Counted from the first letter of the stretch, positions 1-8,425 are shown. The stretch is DNA of 64,000 nucleotides from JAQUBU01 sp036677685 (GCA_036677685.1 JAVBWA010000010.1:56838-120837), one strand, 5' to 3'. Made by a program: numbers and translations. The notes: a model not told the origin generated them from the sequence alone.

Positions 1-25
1 TCTTTTTACGTCTATCCTTTTTCAA
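1..25 (-). CDS. rpsR: 30S ribosomal protein S18, first 8 codons (truncated by window edge)
   Basis: Only the start is visible. On the minus strand an AAAGGAGG ribosome-binding site is followed 8 nt later by TTG and codons reading MKKDRRKK, a basic start typical of S18. It lies just downstream of rpsF and ssb, the usual rpsF-ssb-rpsR order of Firmicutes. Identity rests on context and eight residues, so it is probable rather than certain. Confidence 0.6.
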
Positions 26-145
26 GCGTCTTTCCTCCTTTGTAAAGCAAACCCGGCTTGCGTCGAGATATAGCGATGTCGCAAGTCGTGGTTGCACTTA
101 TACTATCATCCTAAAAGTGAACGAAGTTCACATCCCAGATAGTGC

Positions 146-601
146 TTAGAAAGGTATATCATCATCGTCCGACCTGTCTACCAGATCAACATCATTCAAA
201 TTAACTTCGCGTCCCAGGTCACTCCATTTGTCATCATGCATATCATTTCGGGAGGATCTGCCTCCAAAATCAGAAGCGGCTCCTGTACCAGTACCGGCTT
301 TTTCGAGGAATCTGACATCTTCCGCCACTACTTCGGTAACCCATCTTTTTTGCCCTTCCTGGCTGTCATAAGTACGCACCTGAATTCGGCCTTCAACCGC
401 AATCATCCGGCCTTTACTCAAGTAATTGGCACAATGTTCAGCTAGTTTGGTCCACGTTACAATCGGTATGAAATCAGTTTCATCCCTTTTAAACTTGCGG
501 CCCACCGCCAGGGTAAAGGTTGCTACCGCAGTTCCGTTTGGCGTGTATCGTAATTCCGGGTCCCGGGTTAGGCGTCCGATTAATATCACCCTGTTCAACA
601 C
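146..601 (-). CDS. ssb: Single-stranded DNA-binding protein
   Basis: A 151-residue SSB that coats single-stranded DNA in replication, repair and recombination. The N-terminal OB fold (about residues 1-105) opens with MLNRVILIGRLTRDPELRYT and carries the family features TPNGTAVATFTLAV and AVEGRIQVRTY. A Gly/Ser/Asp-rich linker leads to the acidic tip DDDDIPF, the docking peptide for partner proteins. The start codon is GTG, chosen because GGGAGG lies 8 nt upstream and the first residues match the family. It sits 27 nt after rpsF and about 120 nt before rpsR in one co-directional unit. Length and motifs are ordinary. Confidence 0.97.
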   Translation of the reverse strand: MLNRVILIGRLTRDPELRYTPNGTAVATFTLAVGRKFKRDETDFIPIVTWTKLAEHCANYLSKGRMIAVEGRIQVRTYDSQEGQKRWVTEVVAEDVRFLEKAGTGTGAASDFGGRSSRNDMHDDKWSDLGREVNLNDVDLVDRSDDDDIPF

Positions 602-628
602 GGTTATATCCTCCCAACTATACCGGTT

Positions 629-922
629 TTATTTTTCGTCCTGACGAATGATGATGTGACGCAAAAATTTTTCTGATAGTTTAATAACCCTGTCCAATTC
701 TTGAACAGTTTCGGGCTTGCCTTTAAAATACCACAGACTATAAATACCTTCCATGTAGTCTTCGATACTGTAAGCCAGCCGTTTCTTCCCCCAACCGTCA
801 GCAGCCTTGATAAATTCGCCCCCAAAGTCTGCAATAATCGTCTGCAGTCTTTCTTTGGCTTCGGCAATTATCTCTTCGGTCAAATCCGGTTTCAGGATAA
901 ACATCAGTTCATACGTGCGCAT
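629..922 (-). CDS. rpsF: 30S ribosomal protein S6
   Basis: A 97-residue S6, a small-subunit protein that pairs with S18 on the platform of the 30S ribosome. The sequence starts MRTYELMFILKPDL and contains GWGKKRLAYSIEDYMEGIY, the conserved central part of the family. The length is normal. The ATG has a very strong GGGAGGAGGTG site upstream. It is the first gene of the rpsF-ssb-rpsR unit and is preceded by a good sigma-A promoter and a GC-rich leader hairpin, which may be where the S6:S18 complex represses the operon. Confidence 0.97.
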   Translation of the reverse strand: MRTYELMFILKPDLTEEIIAEAKERLQTIIADFGGEFIKAADGWGKKRLAYSIEDYMEGIYSLWYFKGKPETVQELDRVIKLSEKFLRHIIIRQDEK

Positions 923-968
923 CGTTACACCTCCTCCCTATGGACTTACCTGTTTGCACAAGCAATTG

Positions 969-988
969 GCCCCGGTTTTAACCGGGGC
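969..988 (-). promoter_or_regulatory. Leader hairpin upstream of rpsF, candidate S6:S18 autoregulatory site
   Basis: A perfect inverted repeat GCCCCGGTT-TT-AACCGGGGC lies in the 5' leader between the promoter and the rpsF start. In many bacteria the S6:S18 complex binds an mRNA leader structure at this place. The position and the CCG-containing stem agree, but I did not confirm the full conserved motif. Confidence 0.4.
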
Positions 989-1002
989 AGGGACTTCCAT
1001 TG

Positions 1003-1031
1003 ATTATATCAGTATTAAAACTTCGATGCAA
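1003..1031 (-). promoter_or_regulatory. Sigma-A promoter for rpsF-ssb-rpsR
   Basis: On the minus strand TTGCAT (1026-1031) and TATAAT (1003-1008) are separated by exactly 17 bp. A perfect -10 box with the best spacing, placed about 80 nt before rpsF, makes this a convincing housekeeping promoter. Confidence 0.75.
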
Positions 1032-1100
1032 GATAAAAACGGTCGAATAATTGGGTAAATATGGAGGTGTGATGTAAATAATCGGTGATTTTATGTAATC

Positions 1101-1220
1101 GGGGGACATTCTGTTATTGGGACATTCCTCCCCCACCAAAAATTCCTGTATCTACTTCAATGAAAATGGGGGGCCTCACTAGTCTTTTAAAGCCATATTG
1201 CGGAAGGTGTGTCCCCCTAC
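1101..1220. repeat. REP/REPIN-like repeat, copy A
   Basis: A stretch bounded by GGGGGACATTC and its near complement GTGTGTCCCCCTAC. It shares a GGGACATTCCTC internal block and a CTNGTCTTTT block with copy B at 1274-1375. Ends that can pair as GGGGGACA/TGTCCCCC suggest a fold-back element. It occupies most of the 1059-1376 gap, in which I see no gene. Confidence 0.6.
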
Positions 1221-1273
1221 CTCAATCAGGGAACTCTGCATAACCTGTCGCGTATCTTTGGATACCACATAAC

Positions 1274-1375
1274 GGGGGACATTCCTCTCCTCCAGAAACT
1301 GTGGTCCTATTTAAAACAATATTAAGGTCGCTCTCTGGTCTTTTGGAGTGATAATGCCGAGGTGTGTCCCCCTAC
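1274..1375. repeat. REP/REPIN-like repeat, copy B
   Basis: Second, diverged copy in the same orientation, with the same GGGGGACATTCCTC left end and GAGGTGTGTCCCCCTAC right end as copy A. It abuts the stop codon of the next minus-strand gene (1377-1592). Such GGGGACA/TGTCCCC elements are commonly mobilised in trans by Y1-type (RAYT) transposases; none is in this window. Confidence 0.6.
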
Positions 1376-1376
1376 A

Positions 1377-1592
1377 TTACAGCAGCCCCCTAATTAAAAG
1401 ACTTTGCAGCTCGGAGAAGGGTTTTTCAATAATATATGTTTCATTAAACAAGGCCTTTAAGATCGCGATTCGTTCACTACCCGGTTTATCTTTGATTCCT
1501 ATGATACAAAAACGTTCATTCTGGGGCATACTCTTTACCGTAACCAAATCACCGGTGGCGAACCTATGGGGCGAAATCACCCTGATATTCAT
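1377..1592 (-). CDS. Small hypothetical protein
   Basis: A 71-residue protein of unknown function. A phrase GDLVTVKSMPQNERFCIIGIKD near residues 14-35 hints at a small beta-barrel, but I cannot name a family. The ATG is backed by AAGGAG 9 nt upstream, so it is probably real despite its size. It lies about 70 nt downstream of the DUF951 gene on the same strand, and a REP-like repeat begins directly after its stop. Likely cytoplasmic, with no membrane segment or signal peptide. Confidence 0.6.
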   Translation of the reverse strand: MNIRVISPHRFATGDLVTVKSMPQNERFCIIGIKDKPGSERIAILKALFNETYIIEKPFSELQSLLIRGLL

Positions 1593-1663
1593 CCGGGCTC
1601 ACTCCTTGACACAGTTTCTGTATCACATTATATGCATGCTGCGGCGGATTTGTTAACCGGATA

Positions 1664-1849
1664 TTAATTCTCCACGCGCAGCATTCTCTTTTCGAATTCC
1701 ATGCGCGGCAGCATAACCACCCGACCGCAGCCCTGGCATTTTATCTTGATATCCGCACCCATGCGGATAACCTGCCAGTGATAACTGCCACAGGGGTGCT
1801 GCTTGCGCATTCTTACCCGATCATCAAGCTTGAAAATTTTCCTCTCCAT
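1664..1849 (-). CDS. DUF951 family small zinc-ribbon-like protein
   Basis: A 61-residue protein with the DUF951 signature: KLDDRVRMRKQHPCGSYHW then GADIKIKCQGCGR. Cys20 and the CxGC pair suggest a small metal-binding fold. DUF951 proteins are common in Firmicutes beside the rpsF region; their function is unknown, with nucleic-acid binding a frequent guess. I chose the ATG at 1849 rather than the further upstream start because GAGGAG lies just before it and the homologous region begins MERKIFKLDDRV. The start lies 27 nt after the selD stop, so the two may be cotranscribed. Confidence 0.85.
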   Translation of the reverse strand: MERKIFKLDDRVRMRKQHPCGSYHWQVIRMGADIKIKCQGCGRVVMLPRMEFEKRMLRVEN

Positions 1850-1875
1850 AATGCTCCTCTTTAGGTCGGCAATGC

Positions 1876-2916
1876 TTAGCTTCTGATTTTTATGGGACGG
1901 AATTCGTCGCCAGTTACTTTCCCTACTTGAAAACACCGGCAGCCCTTTTGCTGTAATCCGGTCCGAAGCTGCTCCGCTTTTTGCTCATTGACCGCAATTA
2001 ATAAACCTCCGGCGGTTTCCGGTGAAAAAAGCAGTTCACGCAATACGCCCTTGATTTCATCTTTATATTCCACTTTGGCTGCCAGGTAATCCCGGTTGGT
2101 ATAGGCGCCTCCTGGGATTAGCCCAAGGTTCGCATATTCCACAGCCCCGGTCATGAACTCCAAATGGCTGGCGTACAATTCCACTGCTTTATTACTGGCC
2201 GCAGCCATTTCATAGAGATGGCCAATTAAGCCAAAGCCGGTAATATCGGTTGCAGCATGGACTCCAACCTCCTGCATTACCTGGGCCGCTTCCTTATTCA
2301 GCATTGCCATCCACTTGATCGCTTCCTGATAAGCTTCATCAGATACCATCTGAGCTTTGATGGCAGTGGATACAACCCCGTTGCCCAGAGGTTTGGTCAG
2401 AAACAAAACATCCCCGGTTCGGGCTCCTGCATTGTCAACAATCTGGTCCGGGTGAACCATCCCAGATACCGACAGGCCGTACTTGGGTTCGTTATCATCA
2501 ACGGTATGGCCTCCGGCCAATACGGCTCCCGCCTCCTGGACTTTCGATAATCCGCCTGCCAGAATTTGGCCCAACACTTCCATGTCTTCGCACTGGGGGT
2601 AGCAGACTATATTCAAGGCCAGGAACGGAGTTCCTCCCATGGCATAAACATCGTTTAAAGCATTGGTTGCAGCTATCTGTCCAAACACAAAGGGATCGTC
2701 AATCATGGGTGTAAAAAAATCCAAGGTCTGAATCAAGGCCAGATCATCCCGAATCTTATAAATGGCCGCATCATCCCGGCGGTCCAGGCCTACCAGGAGA
2801 CTAGGATGACCGGGCATTACTAATTTACTTAAGATATCTTCCAAGGCCCCCGGCCCGATTTTGGCCGCTCACCCGGCTGCTCTAACCATTTCGGTAAGCC
2901 GTTTCTGGTCACCCAT
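1876..2916 (-). CDS. selD: Selenide, water dikinase (selenophosphate synthetase), selenoprotein with in-frame UGA
   Basis: SelD makes selenophosphate from selenide and ATP, the selenium donor for selenocysteine and selenouridine. The open frame called from 2844 lacks its N-terminus. Reading on to ATG at 2916, which has a GAGAGGTGAG site upstream, adds 24 codons in frame with one TGA at 2869-2871, codon 16. The context MVRAAG-U-AAKIGPG matches the active site of the family, where position 16-17 is Cys or Sec and the nearby Lys (here Lys19) is catalytic. The full product is 346 aa, the normal size, against 322 for the truncated call. Further motifs include LDFFTPMIDDPFVFGQIAATNALNDVYAMGG and LAGGHTVDD (positions about 63-150). 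Other selenocysteine-machinery genes are not in the window. Confidence 0.93.
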
Positions 2917-3134
2917 GTTCTCACCTCTCTCCCATATAACAATAAAAACTGTGAAAGCATACACATGTTATTCCTGAAAAGCCCGGACTAATTGTTGGGC
3001 TATGACTAATATATCCCTTTCCAGGATGGTTATCGCGGGGCGAATTTAGTGCCACCTATCCCCGCCTTTACCTCTTTTCATCCATAAAATGTGTATGTCT
3101 TCCTCCTATAGAAGCTTAAAAACCCTTTTTATAA

Positions 3135-4523
3135 CTATCTAAATTTCTGCATAAAGGCTTTGTAGGCGAGGTAAGTCATATATACGTCGGCTTTGCTGGC
3201 TACTTCAAAGGGCGAGTGCATGCCCAGGAGGGCCGCCCCGCAGTCCACTACTTCCATCCCGTAGCGGGCCATATACTGGGCAACGGTGCCTCCGCCGCCG
3301 ATGTCCACTTTGCCGAGTTCGCCAACTTGCCATACTACTTTATGCTCATCAAAGAGCTGACGAATCCGGCCGAGGAATTCGGGATTGGCATCATTGGAAT
3401 CACTCTTGCCCCGTGAACCGGTGTATTTTGTCAATACCACCCCATTACCCAGGAAGCTGCAGTTCATTTTCTCAAATACCTCCGGATAGTTGGGATCGAC
3501 AGCAGCATTTACATCTGCCGATAAAGCATAGGAATTGACCAGGCTGCGGCGAATGCTGTAATAATCATCGACACCGGCTTTATGCAATAGTTCAGCCATG
3601 ATATTTTCGATAATCAGTGACTGCAGGCCGGTATTGCCGGTGCTGCCGATTTCCTCCTTGTCCACAAAAAGACACATGGCGGTGCGCTGCGGGTTTTCCA
3701 CTTCGAGAATGGCCTGGAACGAAGTATAGGCACAAATCCGGTCATCTTGCCCGTAGGCTCCGATCATGCTGCGGTCAAAGCCGATTTCGCGGGCGGTATG
3801 AACCGGCACCAATTGCAATTCGGCACTGGTGAAATCATCCTCTTCGATGCCATACTTGCTTTGCAGGATATCCAAAATATATTTCTTGATCCCATCCTCA
3901 CTGCTTTCCGCCAGCGGACGGCTGCCAACCAGGATATTGAGGCTTTCCCCCTTAATGGCCTCGGACATTTTCTTTTCCATCTGGTCCTTGGCGAGATGCG
4001 GCAACAGATCGGCAATGGTAAATGCCAGATCATCTTCCTTTTCTCCGATTGCCACTTTTATGGACTGTCCATTCTTTTTTACGACCACCCCGTGCAAAGC
4101 TAAAGGAACCGCCACCCATTGGTACTTTTTAATGCCTCCATAATAATGGGTTTTAAACAAAGCCTGGCCGTCTGCTTCATACAAAGGCTGGGCTTTGAGA
4201 TCCAGGCGGGGAGAATCAATATGCGAAGCCACCAGATTAATTCCTTCACTTAATGGCTCCCGGCCAATGACCAGCAAAGCGCAAACTTTGCCTTTGCTGG
4301 TCATAACGATTTTTTGCCCGGGGTTTATGGAGTCTATTTCACTCAGCGCTACAAAACCTTGTTTCCGGGCCGCCGCAACAAAATAATCCACGGCTTCCCT
4401 TTCGGTTTTCACCTGATTTAAAAACTCCCGGTAGCCCTGATTAAAATCATACGTTTTCTTAATCTCCTCACTATCCATTCTCAACCAGGCATTGCGTTTC
4501 ATGGCTTCTTTCTTATCCGCCAT
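3135..4523 (-). CDS. M18 family zinc aminopeptidase
   Basis: A 462-residue cytoplasmic metallo-aminopeptidase that removes N-terminal residues from peptides. Zinc-ligand and catalytic motifs of family M18 are visible: ASHIDSPRLDLK (His and nearby Asp, about residue 100), a DKEEIGSTGNTG block (about 287-298) and LGMHSPFE near the C-terminus, with GGGGTVAQYMARYGMEVVDCG before it. Length agrees with the Firmicute/clostridial M18 branch (about 460 aa). The ATG follows an AAGGAGG site. It stands alone, with a hairpin in its leader (4606-4662). Confidence 0.93.
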   Translation of the reverse strand: MADKKEAMKRNAWLRMDSEEIKKTYDFNQGYREFLNQVKTEREAVDYFVAAARKQGFVALSEIDSINPGQKIVMTSKGKVCALLVIGREPLSEGINLVASHIDSPRLDLKAQPLYEADGQALFKTHYYGGIKKYQWVAVPLALHGVVVKKNGQSIKVAIGEKEDDLAFTIADLLPHLAKDQMEKKMSEAIKGESLNILVGSRPLAESSEDGIKKYILDILQSKYGIEEDDFTSAELQLVPVHTAREIGFDRSMIGAYGQDDRICAYTSFQAILEVENPQRTAMCLFVDKEEIGSTGNTGLQSLIIENIMAELLHKAGVDDYYSIRRSLVNSYALSADVNAAVDPNYPEVFEKMNCSFLGNGVVLTKYTGSRGKSDSNDANPEFLGRIRQLFDEHKVVWQVGELGKVDIGGGGTVAQYMARYGMEVVDCGAALLGMHSPFEVASKADVYMTYLAYKAFMQKFR

Positions 4524-4605
4524 TATTAATTTCCTCCTTAAGTTTATAAGATTAGTTTATCCAAAATGGGGTTTGAACAGTATTTTATGATATAAATTTG
4601 CTGAT

Positions 4606-4662
4606 CCAGGCAGTTTTAAAACACCGCTGAACGAGGCTGAGAGATTAGATCCCACTGCCTGG
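4606..4662. other. Long inverted repeat in the M18 aminopeptidase leader
   Basis: Perfect 9-bp arms CCAGGCAGT (4606-4614) and ACTGCCTGG (4654-4662) enclose 39 nt. It lies between cvpA-like and the aminopeptidase gene and could be a terminator for the former or a leader structure of the latter. There is no T-run on either side, so the function is open. Confidence 0.4.
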
Positions 4663-4707
4663 TTTGTTAACAGTAACTCGACCACTCAAAGAACGGTGGA
4701 CATATAT

Positions 4708-5343
4708 TTACCTCGTTATACCGAACAGGGCTTTAATAAGAACAAACCCATCCATCAATCTGGCCGCCAGGATGGAATTATTCATATATCCGGCGGCTAT
4801 TCCCGCCCAGTCCCAACCCATGCGGGCCGCCAGATAAATTGGCTCATAAGCTACCCCAAAGATAATAACAAGAATCAGCAGGTTCTTAATCAACACCAGA
4901 AGCATACCCATAATCCGGTTTACGCCGCCCAGCAAACCCAGTGAAAAAAGACTGTTCAAGCAGGCGAATACCAGTTTAAGCACTACACTGGCCAGCCCGA
5001 ATACCAGCAAAAAACCCGCCGCCGCAACCAGGAGGTGGGCAAGATAGTGGGCCGGGTCAGTTACGGCGGGGGCCGCAAGCAAGCCCTGCCCCAGGATGCT
5101 CTGGTCCAGGGAAAGCGCCAATATCGGCACTTTTTCTTTAATGAGCGCAGTCAAAAAATTGCCTAAGTTAAAATATTTATCCAGATAGGAGGCACAATCC
5201 CCAAAGTACAAAACTGCGGCTACTAACGCCAGTACTGTGCTCAGCATGCCTCCCAGAGCATCGATAAATCCCCGCCGGAGTCCGGTTATGGCACTCAAAA
5301 GCAAGATCGCAATTATACCATAGTCAAGCAGGTTAAAATGCAT
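4708..5343 (-). CDS. CvpA family membrane protein
   Basis: A 211-residue integral membrane protein. The N-terminus NLLDYGIIAILLLSAITGLRRG is the CvpA pattern (membrane helix followed by GxxRG), and at least four hydrophobic segments are seen. CvpA was first described for colicin V production; in Firmicutes the family's role is unclear. I place the start at 5343 (MHFNLLDYG) instead of 5367 because AGGTGG lies a few bases upstream and family members begin near here. It is transcribed towards the aminopeptidase gene, and a structured repeat lies just upstream in the opposite orientation. Confidence 0.8.
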   Translation of the reverse strand: MHFNLLDYGIIAILLLSAITGLRRGFIDALGGMLSTVLALVAAVLYFGDCASYLDKYFNLGNFLTALIKEKVPILALSLDQSILGQGLLAAPAVTDPAHYLAHLLVAAAGFLLVFGLASVVLKLVFACLNSLFSLGLLGGVNRIMGMLLVLIKNLLILVIIFGVAYEPIYLAARMGWDWAGIAAGYMNNSILAARLMDGFVLIKALFGITR

Positions 5344-5374
5344 GTAACCACCTGCATTTCTCAGCAATAATAAT

Positions 5375-5500
5375 AACGAGGCGAAAAGATGACCCCCGCT
5401 TCTTTAAGCGCTTAGGTTCCTAATTAATAAAACAGGCGGCGGGTTCTAATCCCCACCTCGTTGCAGTGTTGTGTTGAAACTGCTCCGCAGTTTCTTCCGA
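5375..5500 (+). repeat. Structured repeat element, copy 1, followed by stem-loop
   Basis: Starts AACGAGG and closes CCTCGTT (about 5375-5462), so the ends can pair; inside, CGCTT-CTTT-AAGCG can form a second hairpin. About 13 nt later comes GAAACTGC-TCC-GCAGTTTC (5476-5494), a terminator-like hairpin. Closely related sequences lie at 62197-62379 (plus) and 47936-48030 (minus). In all three cases a gene starts downstream in the same direction. It fills much of the 5344-5694 gap. I do not recognise it as a known riboswitch. Confidence 0.65.
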
Positions 5501-5633
5501 TACTTAAATTATAGCACAGCCCTCATAAAATCCTGGACGATAGTTAATTTTTTCCGCACTTCTTCTTACTAAGAAATATCAATTATATGGCATTATTTGT
5601 TGAAATATTTGACTTCAACCAATCCCGGTTTGC

Positions 5634-5662
5634 TTGACAATAACTTGCCAAGCCGCTATTTT
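5634..5662 (+). promoter_or_regulatory. Sigma-A promoter for the VTT membrane protein
   Basis: TTGACA (5634-5639), a 17-bp spacer and TATTTT (5657-5662) lie 32 nt before the start codon at 5695. The -35 is a perfect match and the -10 a fair one. Confidence 0.6.
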
Positions 5663-5694
5663 TAAAATGCAAAGAGCATAAACGGAGGATGTAA

Positions 5695-6285
5695 ATGGAT
5701 CTGCATATCTTTAACAATGTTGCGGTTTTGAGTTCTTATATCCGAAGCTATGGCATCCTGGCCCCCGCTATAACTTTCGTGCTCTTTACCTTACAGGCTA
5801 TCCTCCCGGTATTTCCTTATGTTATTCTGACCGCTGCAGCCGGTCTTTTATTCGGGTTTAAAACCGGGTTCCTGCTTTCCTGGTCAGGAGCCTTGACCGG
5901 TGCCTGTATTGCTTTTGGGCTTTGCCGCTGGCTGGGCTCGGACTGGGTAATGGCCCGGTTCGGATCCCGTTTTGATTTTGATTTGCGGGGGATGAATTCC
6001 CGTCTGGCCTTCTGGAGTATAATTATTGCACGTATAATCCCGGTGGTTCCCACTCCGCTCATTAATGCAGCAGCAGCCCTGGGGGGTGTGGGTTTTACTG
6101 TCTTCTTTTTTTCCTCGGCCATTGGCAAGCTTCCTACCGCCCTGCTCTATACGGGACTGGGCCTTAGTCTTTTCAAGATTCAGGATATCAAGCTCACCCT
6201 TACCATCCTGGGAGTAATCCTGCTGCTTATGGCCGCCGGTCATTACTACAAACAAAACAAAAAGATTTGCCGCCGCAGCAATTAA
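5695..6285 (+). CDS. TVP38/TMEM64 (VTT domain) membrane protein
   Basis: A 196-residue polytopic membrane protein of the SNARE-associated/VTT (DedA-like) superfamily. The family's core is recognisable: LPVFPYVILTAAAGLLFGFKTG followed by a long helix GALTGACIAFGLCRWLG, then ARIIPVVPTPLINAAAALGG. DedA-like VTT proteins are linked to lipid transport and envelope homeostasis; the exact substrate cannot be read here. The ATG has GGAGGAT 5 nt upstream and a promoter at 5634-5662. A strong hairpin (6301-6327) follows the stop. A second VTT protein is encoded at 55422-56117. Confidence 0.85.
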   Translation: MDLHIFNNVAVLSSYIRSYGILAPAITFVLFTLQAILPVFPYVILTAAAGLLFGFKTGFLLSWSGALTGACIAFGLCRWLGSDWVMARFGSRFDFDLRGMNSRLAFWSIIIARIIPVVPTPLINAAAALGGVGFTVFFFSSAIGKLPTALLYTGLGLSLFKIQDIKLTLTILGVILLLMAAGHYYKQNKKICRRSN

Positions 6286-6300
6286 TCCTGATAATACAAA

Positions 6301-6327
6301 CGCATAATGCTATAACGGCATTATGCG
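6301..6327. terminator. Stem-loop between the convergent VTT and chemoreceptor genes
   Basis: Perfect 10-bp stem CGCATAATGC / GCATTATGCG with a 7-nt loop, 15 nt after the plus-strand stop. T-runs are short on both sides, so it is a plausible but not ideal bidirectional terminator. Confidence 0.5.
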
Positions 6328-6474
6328 TTCATAATCAGACTATATTTGTAAGATAGCAGCTTTGAGTCATTCTGAATGAAGCGAAAAATATTAGTCGAAT
6401 ATAGTCAACCCCCTGAACTCTCTTCATTAAATCTACTCCTCACCCCTTACACCTCACGCCTCACTATTTTAAGC

Positions 6475-7626
6475 TTACATTTCCTCTGCCATTCGCTCAA
6501 GCTCAGTAGCCATACTGGTTATTTCCTCTACGCTTGCACTTATTTCCTGGGTAGCGGCAGCTTGTTCTTCGCTGACCCGCAAGGTAGTATTGCTGTTCTT
6601 GGTGGTTTCTTCGATTTTATCTTTAATCTGGTCGGTAAGAACCCGTATTTTGACCACGGTTTCCCGGGATTCATCGGAAAGCTTTCTGATTTCCCCCGCA
6701 ACCACCCCGAACCCGCGCCCGGCGTCACCGGCCCGGGCGGCTTCGATTGCGGCGTTAAGCCCCAGCATCTTGGTGGCATCGGCAATCTGTTTGATAAAAG
6801 CCATAACTTCATTTATTTCTTCCGACAAATCATATATTTGCCTTATATTCCGGCCAAGCTGCTGCTCATTAACCGTAACTTCGGATGCGGAAGAGGCCAG
6901 TTCTTCAAGAACCGCAGATATTTCGGTCAGTCCTCGTTCCAGGTTATTGGCAGCCCTAAGTAAATTCACTTTGTTCTGACGAGGTGTTACGACTCCCAAC
7001 GAACCTACCACCTGGGAAACTTCGTCATTGTCAAACAGCGGATAAGCTGCAATCATTACCGGTTTTCCATAAACCGTTTCATCAACTTCCACCACGAGGG
7101 CCTCTTTGGCTTGCATTGCCTTCCTTGCCACCGCCTCACCTTTAAGTACGGTGCCTACCTGCTGCTCGGGCATATCGAATTTTTTAGAACCCTGCCGGGC
7201 ATAAACCTTGTCCAGGTCACTTACATACATAAACGCCCCTTCCGGGAACATTTCGACCATTACCGGTGCAAATGCCCCAAATGACCCCGCTACCGGGTGT
7301 ATTTTGGGCAGGGTAACGATTATCGACCCTACTACATCTTCACCGTCAAAAACAGGCATGGCCGTCATATCCAGCCTTATACCATAAACACTGCGCGGAA
7401 TCGCCTCGTGTGTTATCTTTCCGGTCTGAATACAGCGGTAAGGAGCACCTTCCTTCCGCAACTCAAGCCCGGTTTTAAAAGCCAGGACGTCAAAATCTTT
7501 CGAGGGTACTTTCCAGGTAAGCCTTTGCCGGTCAGACATTGCATAAATCGCCCCTCCAGGGACCAAGTTGCACAGCCACTCCCCAATTTCTTTGAAGGCC
7601 TCCGCCTTCTCCGCCGTCATTTTCAT
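6475..7626 (-). CDS. Soluble methyl-accepting chemotaxis-like protein
   Basis: A 383-residue chemoreceptor-type protein without any transmembrane segment. The N-terminal part (1-225) is a ligand-sensing region with PAS-like features (SVYGIRLDMTAMPVFDGED, FPEGAFMYVSDLDKVYARQG). The C-terminal part (about 240-383) is the MCP signalling hairpin with the conserved tip GLNAAIEAARAGDAGRGFGV. The same sensor block is found in the protein at 62404-63885, and a related architecture at 21450-22613. The signalling segment is short compared with membrane MCPs, so it may act as a cytoplasmic signalling scaffold rather than a classical chemoreceptor. No che genes are in the window. The gene is divergent from marR. 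Confidence 0.88.
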   Translation of the reverse strand: MKMTAEKAEAFKEIGEWLCNLVPGGAIYAMSDRQRLTWKVPSKDFDVLAFKTGLELRKEGAPYRCIQTGKITHEAIPRSVYGIRLDMTAMPVFDGEDVVGSIIVTLPKIHPVAGSFGAFAPVMVEMFPEGAFMYVSDLDKVYARQGSKKFDMPEQQVGTVLKGEAVARKAMQAKEALVVEVDETVYGKPVMIAAYPLFDNDEVSQVVGSLGVVTPRQNKVNLLRAANNLERGLTEISAVLEELASSASEVTVNEQQLGRNIRQIYDLSEEINEVMAFIKQIADATKMLGLNAAIEAARAGDAGRGFGVVAGEIRKLSDESRETVVKIRVLTDQIKDKIEETTKNSNTTLRVSEEQAAATQEISASVEEITSMATELERMAEEM

Positions 7627-7863
7627 TTTTCCACGCCCCTTATATTTTTTTCTCTGGATTTAGCAAGTATCCATACATATTTGTATGGTTCTTGCTTTTT
7701 CTATTTATTACTGCAATATTTACTGATATTACATATTTTTCTACACATACTGCTGAATTCCTGCGTAATCACTAAAACCGGTCTTTAAACTGACAATGAT
7801 CCATCGAATCTACCCCTGATAATGCTTTCGTTTTAACCTTCTTTTCCCACTTGCAAGTTAATT

Positions 7864-7896
7864 TTCTTAAGAATATAATTCGTTCTGTAGAGAACG
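7864..7896. promoter_or_regulatory. Candidate MarR operator palindromes
   Basis: Two dyads lie 80-110 bp before the marR start: TTCTTAAGAA (7864-7873) and CGTTCT-GTAG-AGAACG (7881-7896). MarR proteins typically repress their own operon by binding such palindromes in the promoter region. The 7627-7975 gap holds no gene. Confidence 0.35.
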
Positions 7897-7975
7897 TTTT
7901 TATCTGATTTTCTAGAAATAATTTAAATACGGCACCAGTCAGCAGATAATATCCTTTAAAGGTGTGTTTTAATTT

Positions 7976-8425
7976 ATGAGCAATCACGAACTGCTTATCG
8001 ACTTGCTTCACCAGGTTAACCGCAAGCTTGGTGAAAAGGGCAAGGAAGTATTTGCCCAGCATAAATTCCCGATTACCACAATGATTATAGCTAAGCAGAT
8101 TAGTCTGGAGCCGGGTATCAGTATCAGTGAACTGGCGCGCAAGACCAACATTGCCAAATCACATATATCCAATATAATCAAGGACCTGTATGGCCGGGGC
8201 TGGGTGGAGAAACATCCGGATGCCAGGGACCAAAGAATTATACGCTTATTCTTGTCTCCGGCAGGCAGCGAACATTTGGGGGTTATTGGCCGGGAAGTCA
8301 GGCAGCGATTCACCCAATTGCTGGCTTCCATACCCGAAAGCCGGGCCGCCCAAATTAATGATGCTTTGCAGGAAATTTTAACTGCCCTGGAAACAGCGCA
8401 AACAAAGGAGCATTCGCGTGATTAA
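7976..8425 (+). CDS. MarR family transcriptional regulator
   Basis: A 149-residue winged-helix regulator. The DNA-binding region is clear: GISISELARKTNIAKSHISNIIKDLYGRGWVEK (about residues 43-75) followed by the wing DARDQRIIRLFLSPAG. Flanking helices would form the dimer interface. It overlaps the following ABC gene by 8 nt, so the regulator and the exporter form one operon; MarR proteins in that setting usually repress the operon until a toxic compound binds. Palindromes upstream (7864-7896) are candidate operators. Confidence 0.92.
   Translation: MSNHELLIDLLHQVNRKLGEKGKEVFAQHKFPITTMIIAKQISLEPGISISELARKTNIAKSHISNIIKDLYGRGWVEKHPDARDQRIIRLFLSPAGSEHLGVIGREVRQRFTQLLASIPESRAAQINDALQEILTALETAQTKEHSRD

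Noticed and set aside
4633..4643. GGCTGAGAG as a thiamine-pyrophosphate riboswitch core
   Set aside because: Only the CTGAGA word matches; other conserved TPP-riboswitch parts are absent and the downstream plus-strand sequence is not a thiamine gene.
5375..5463. Structured repeat copy 1 as a tRNA gene
   Set aside because: Ends pair like an acceptor stem and GGGTTCTAATCCC resembles a T-arm, but copy 2 has TTTTAAT in the loop, and no D-arm or anticodon arm fits.
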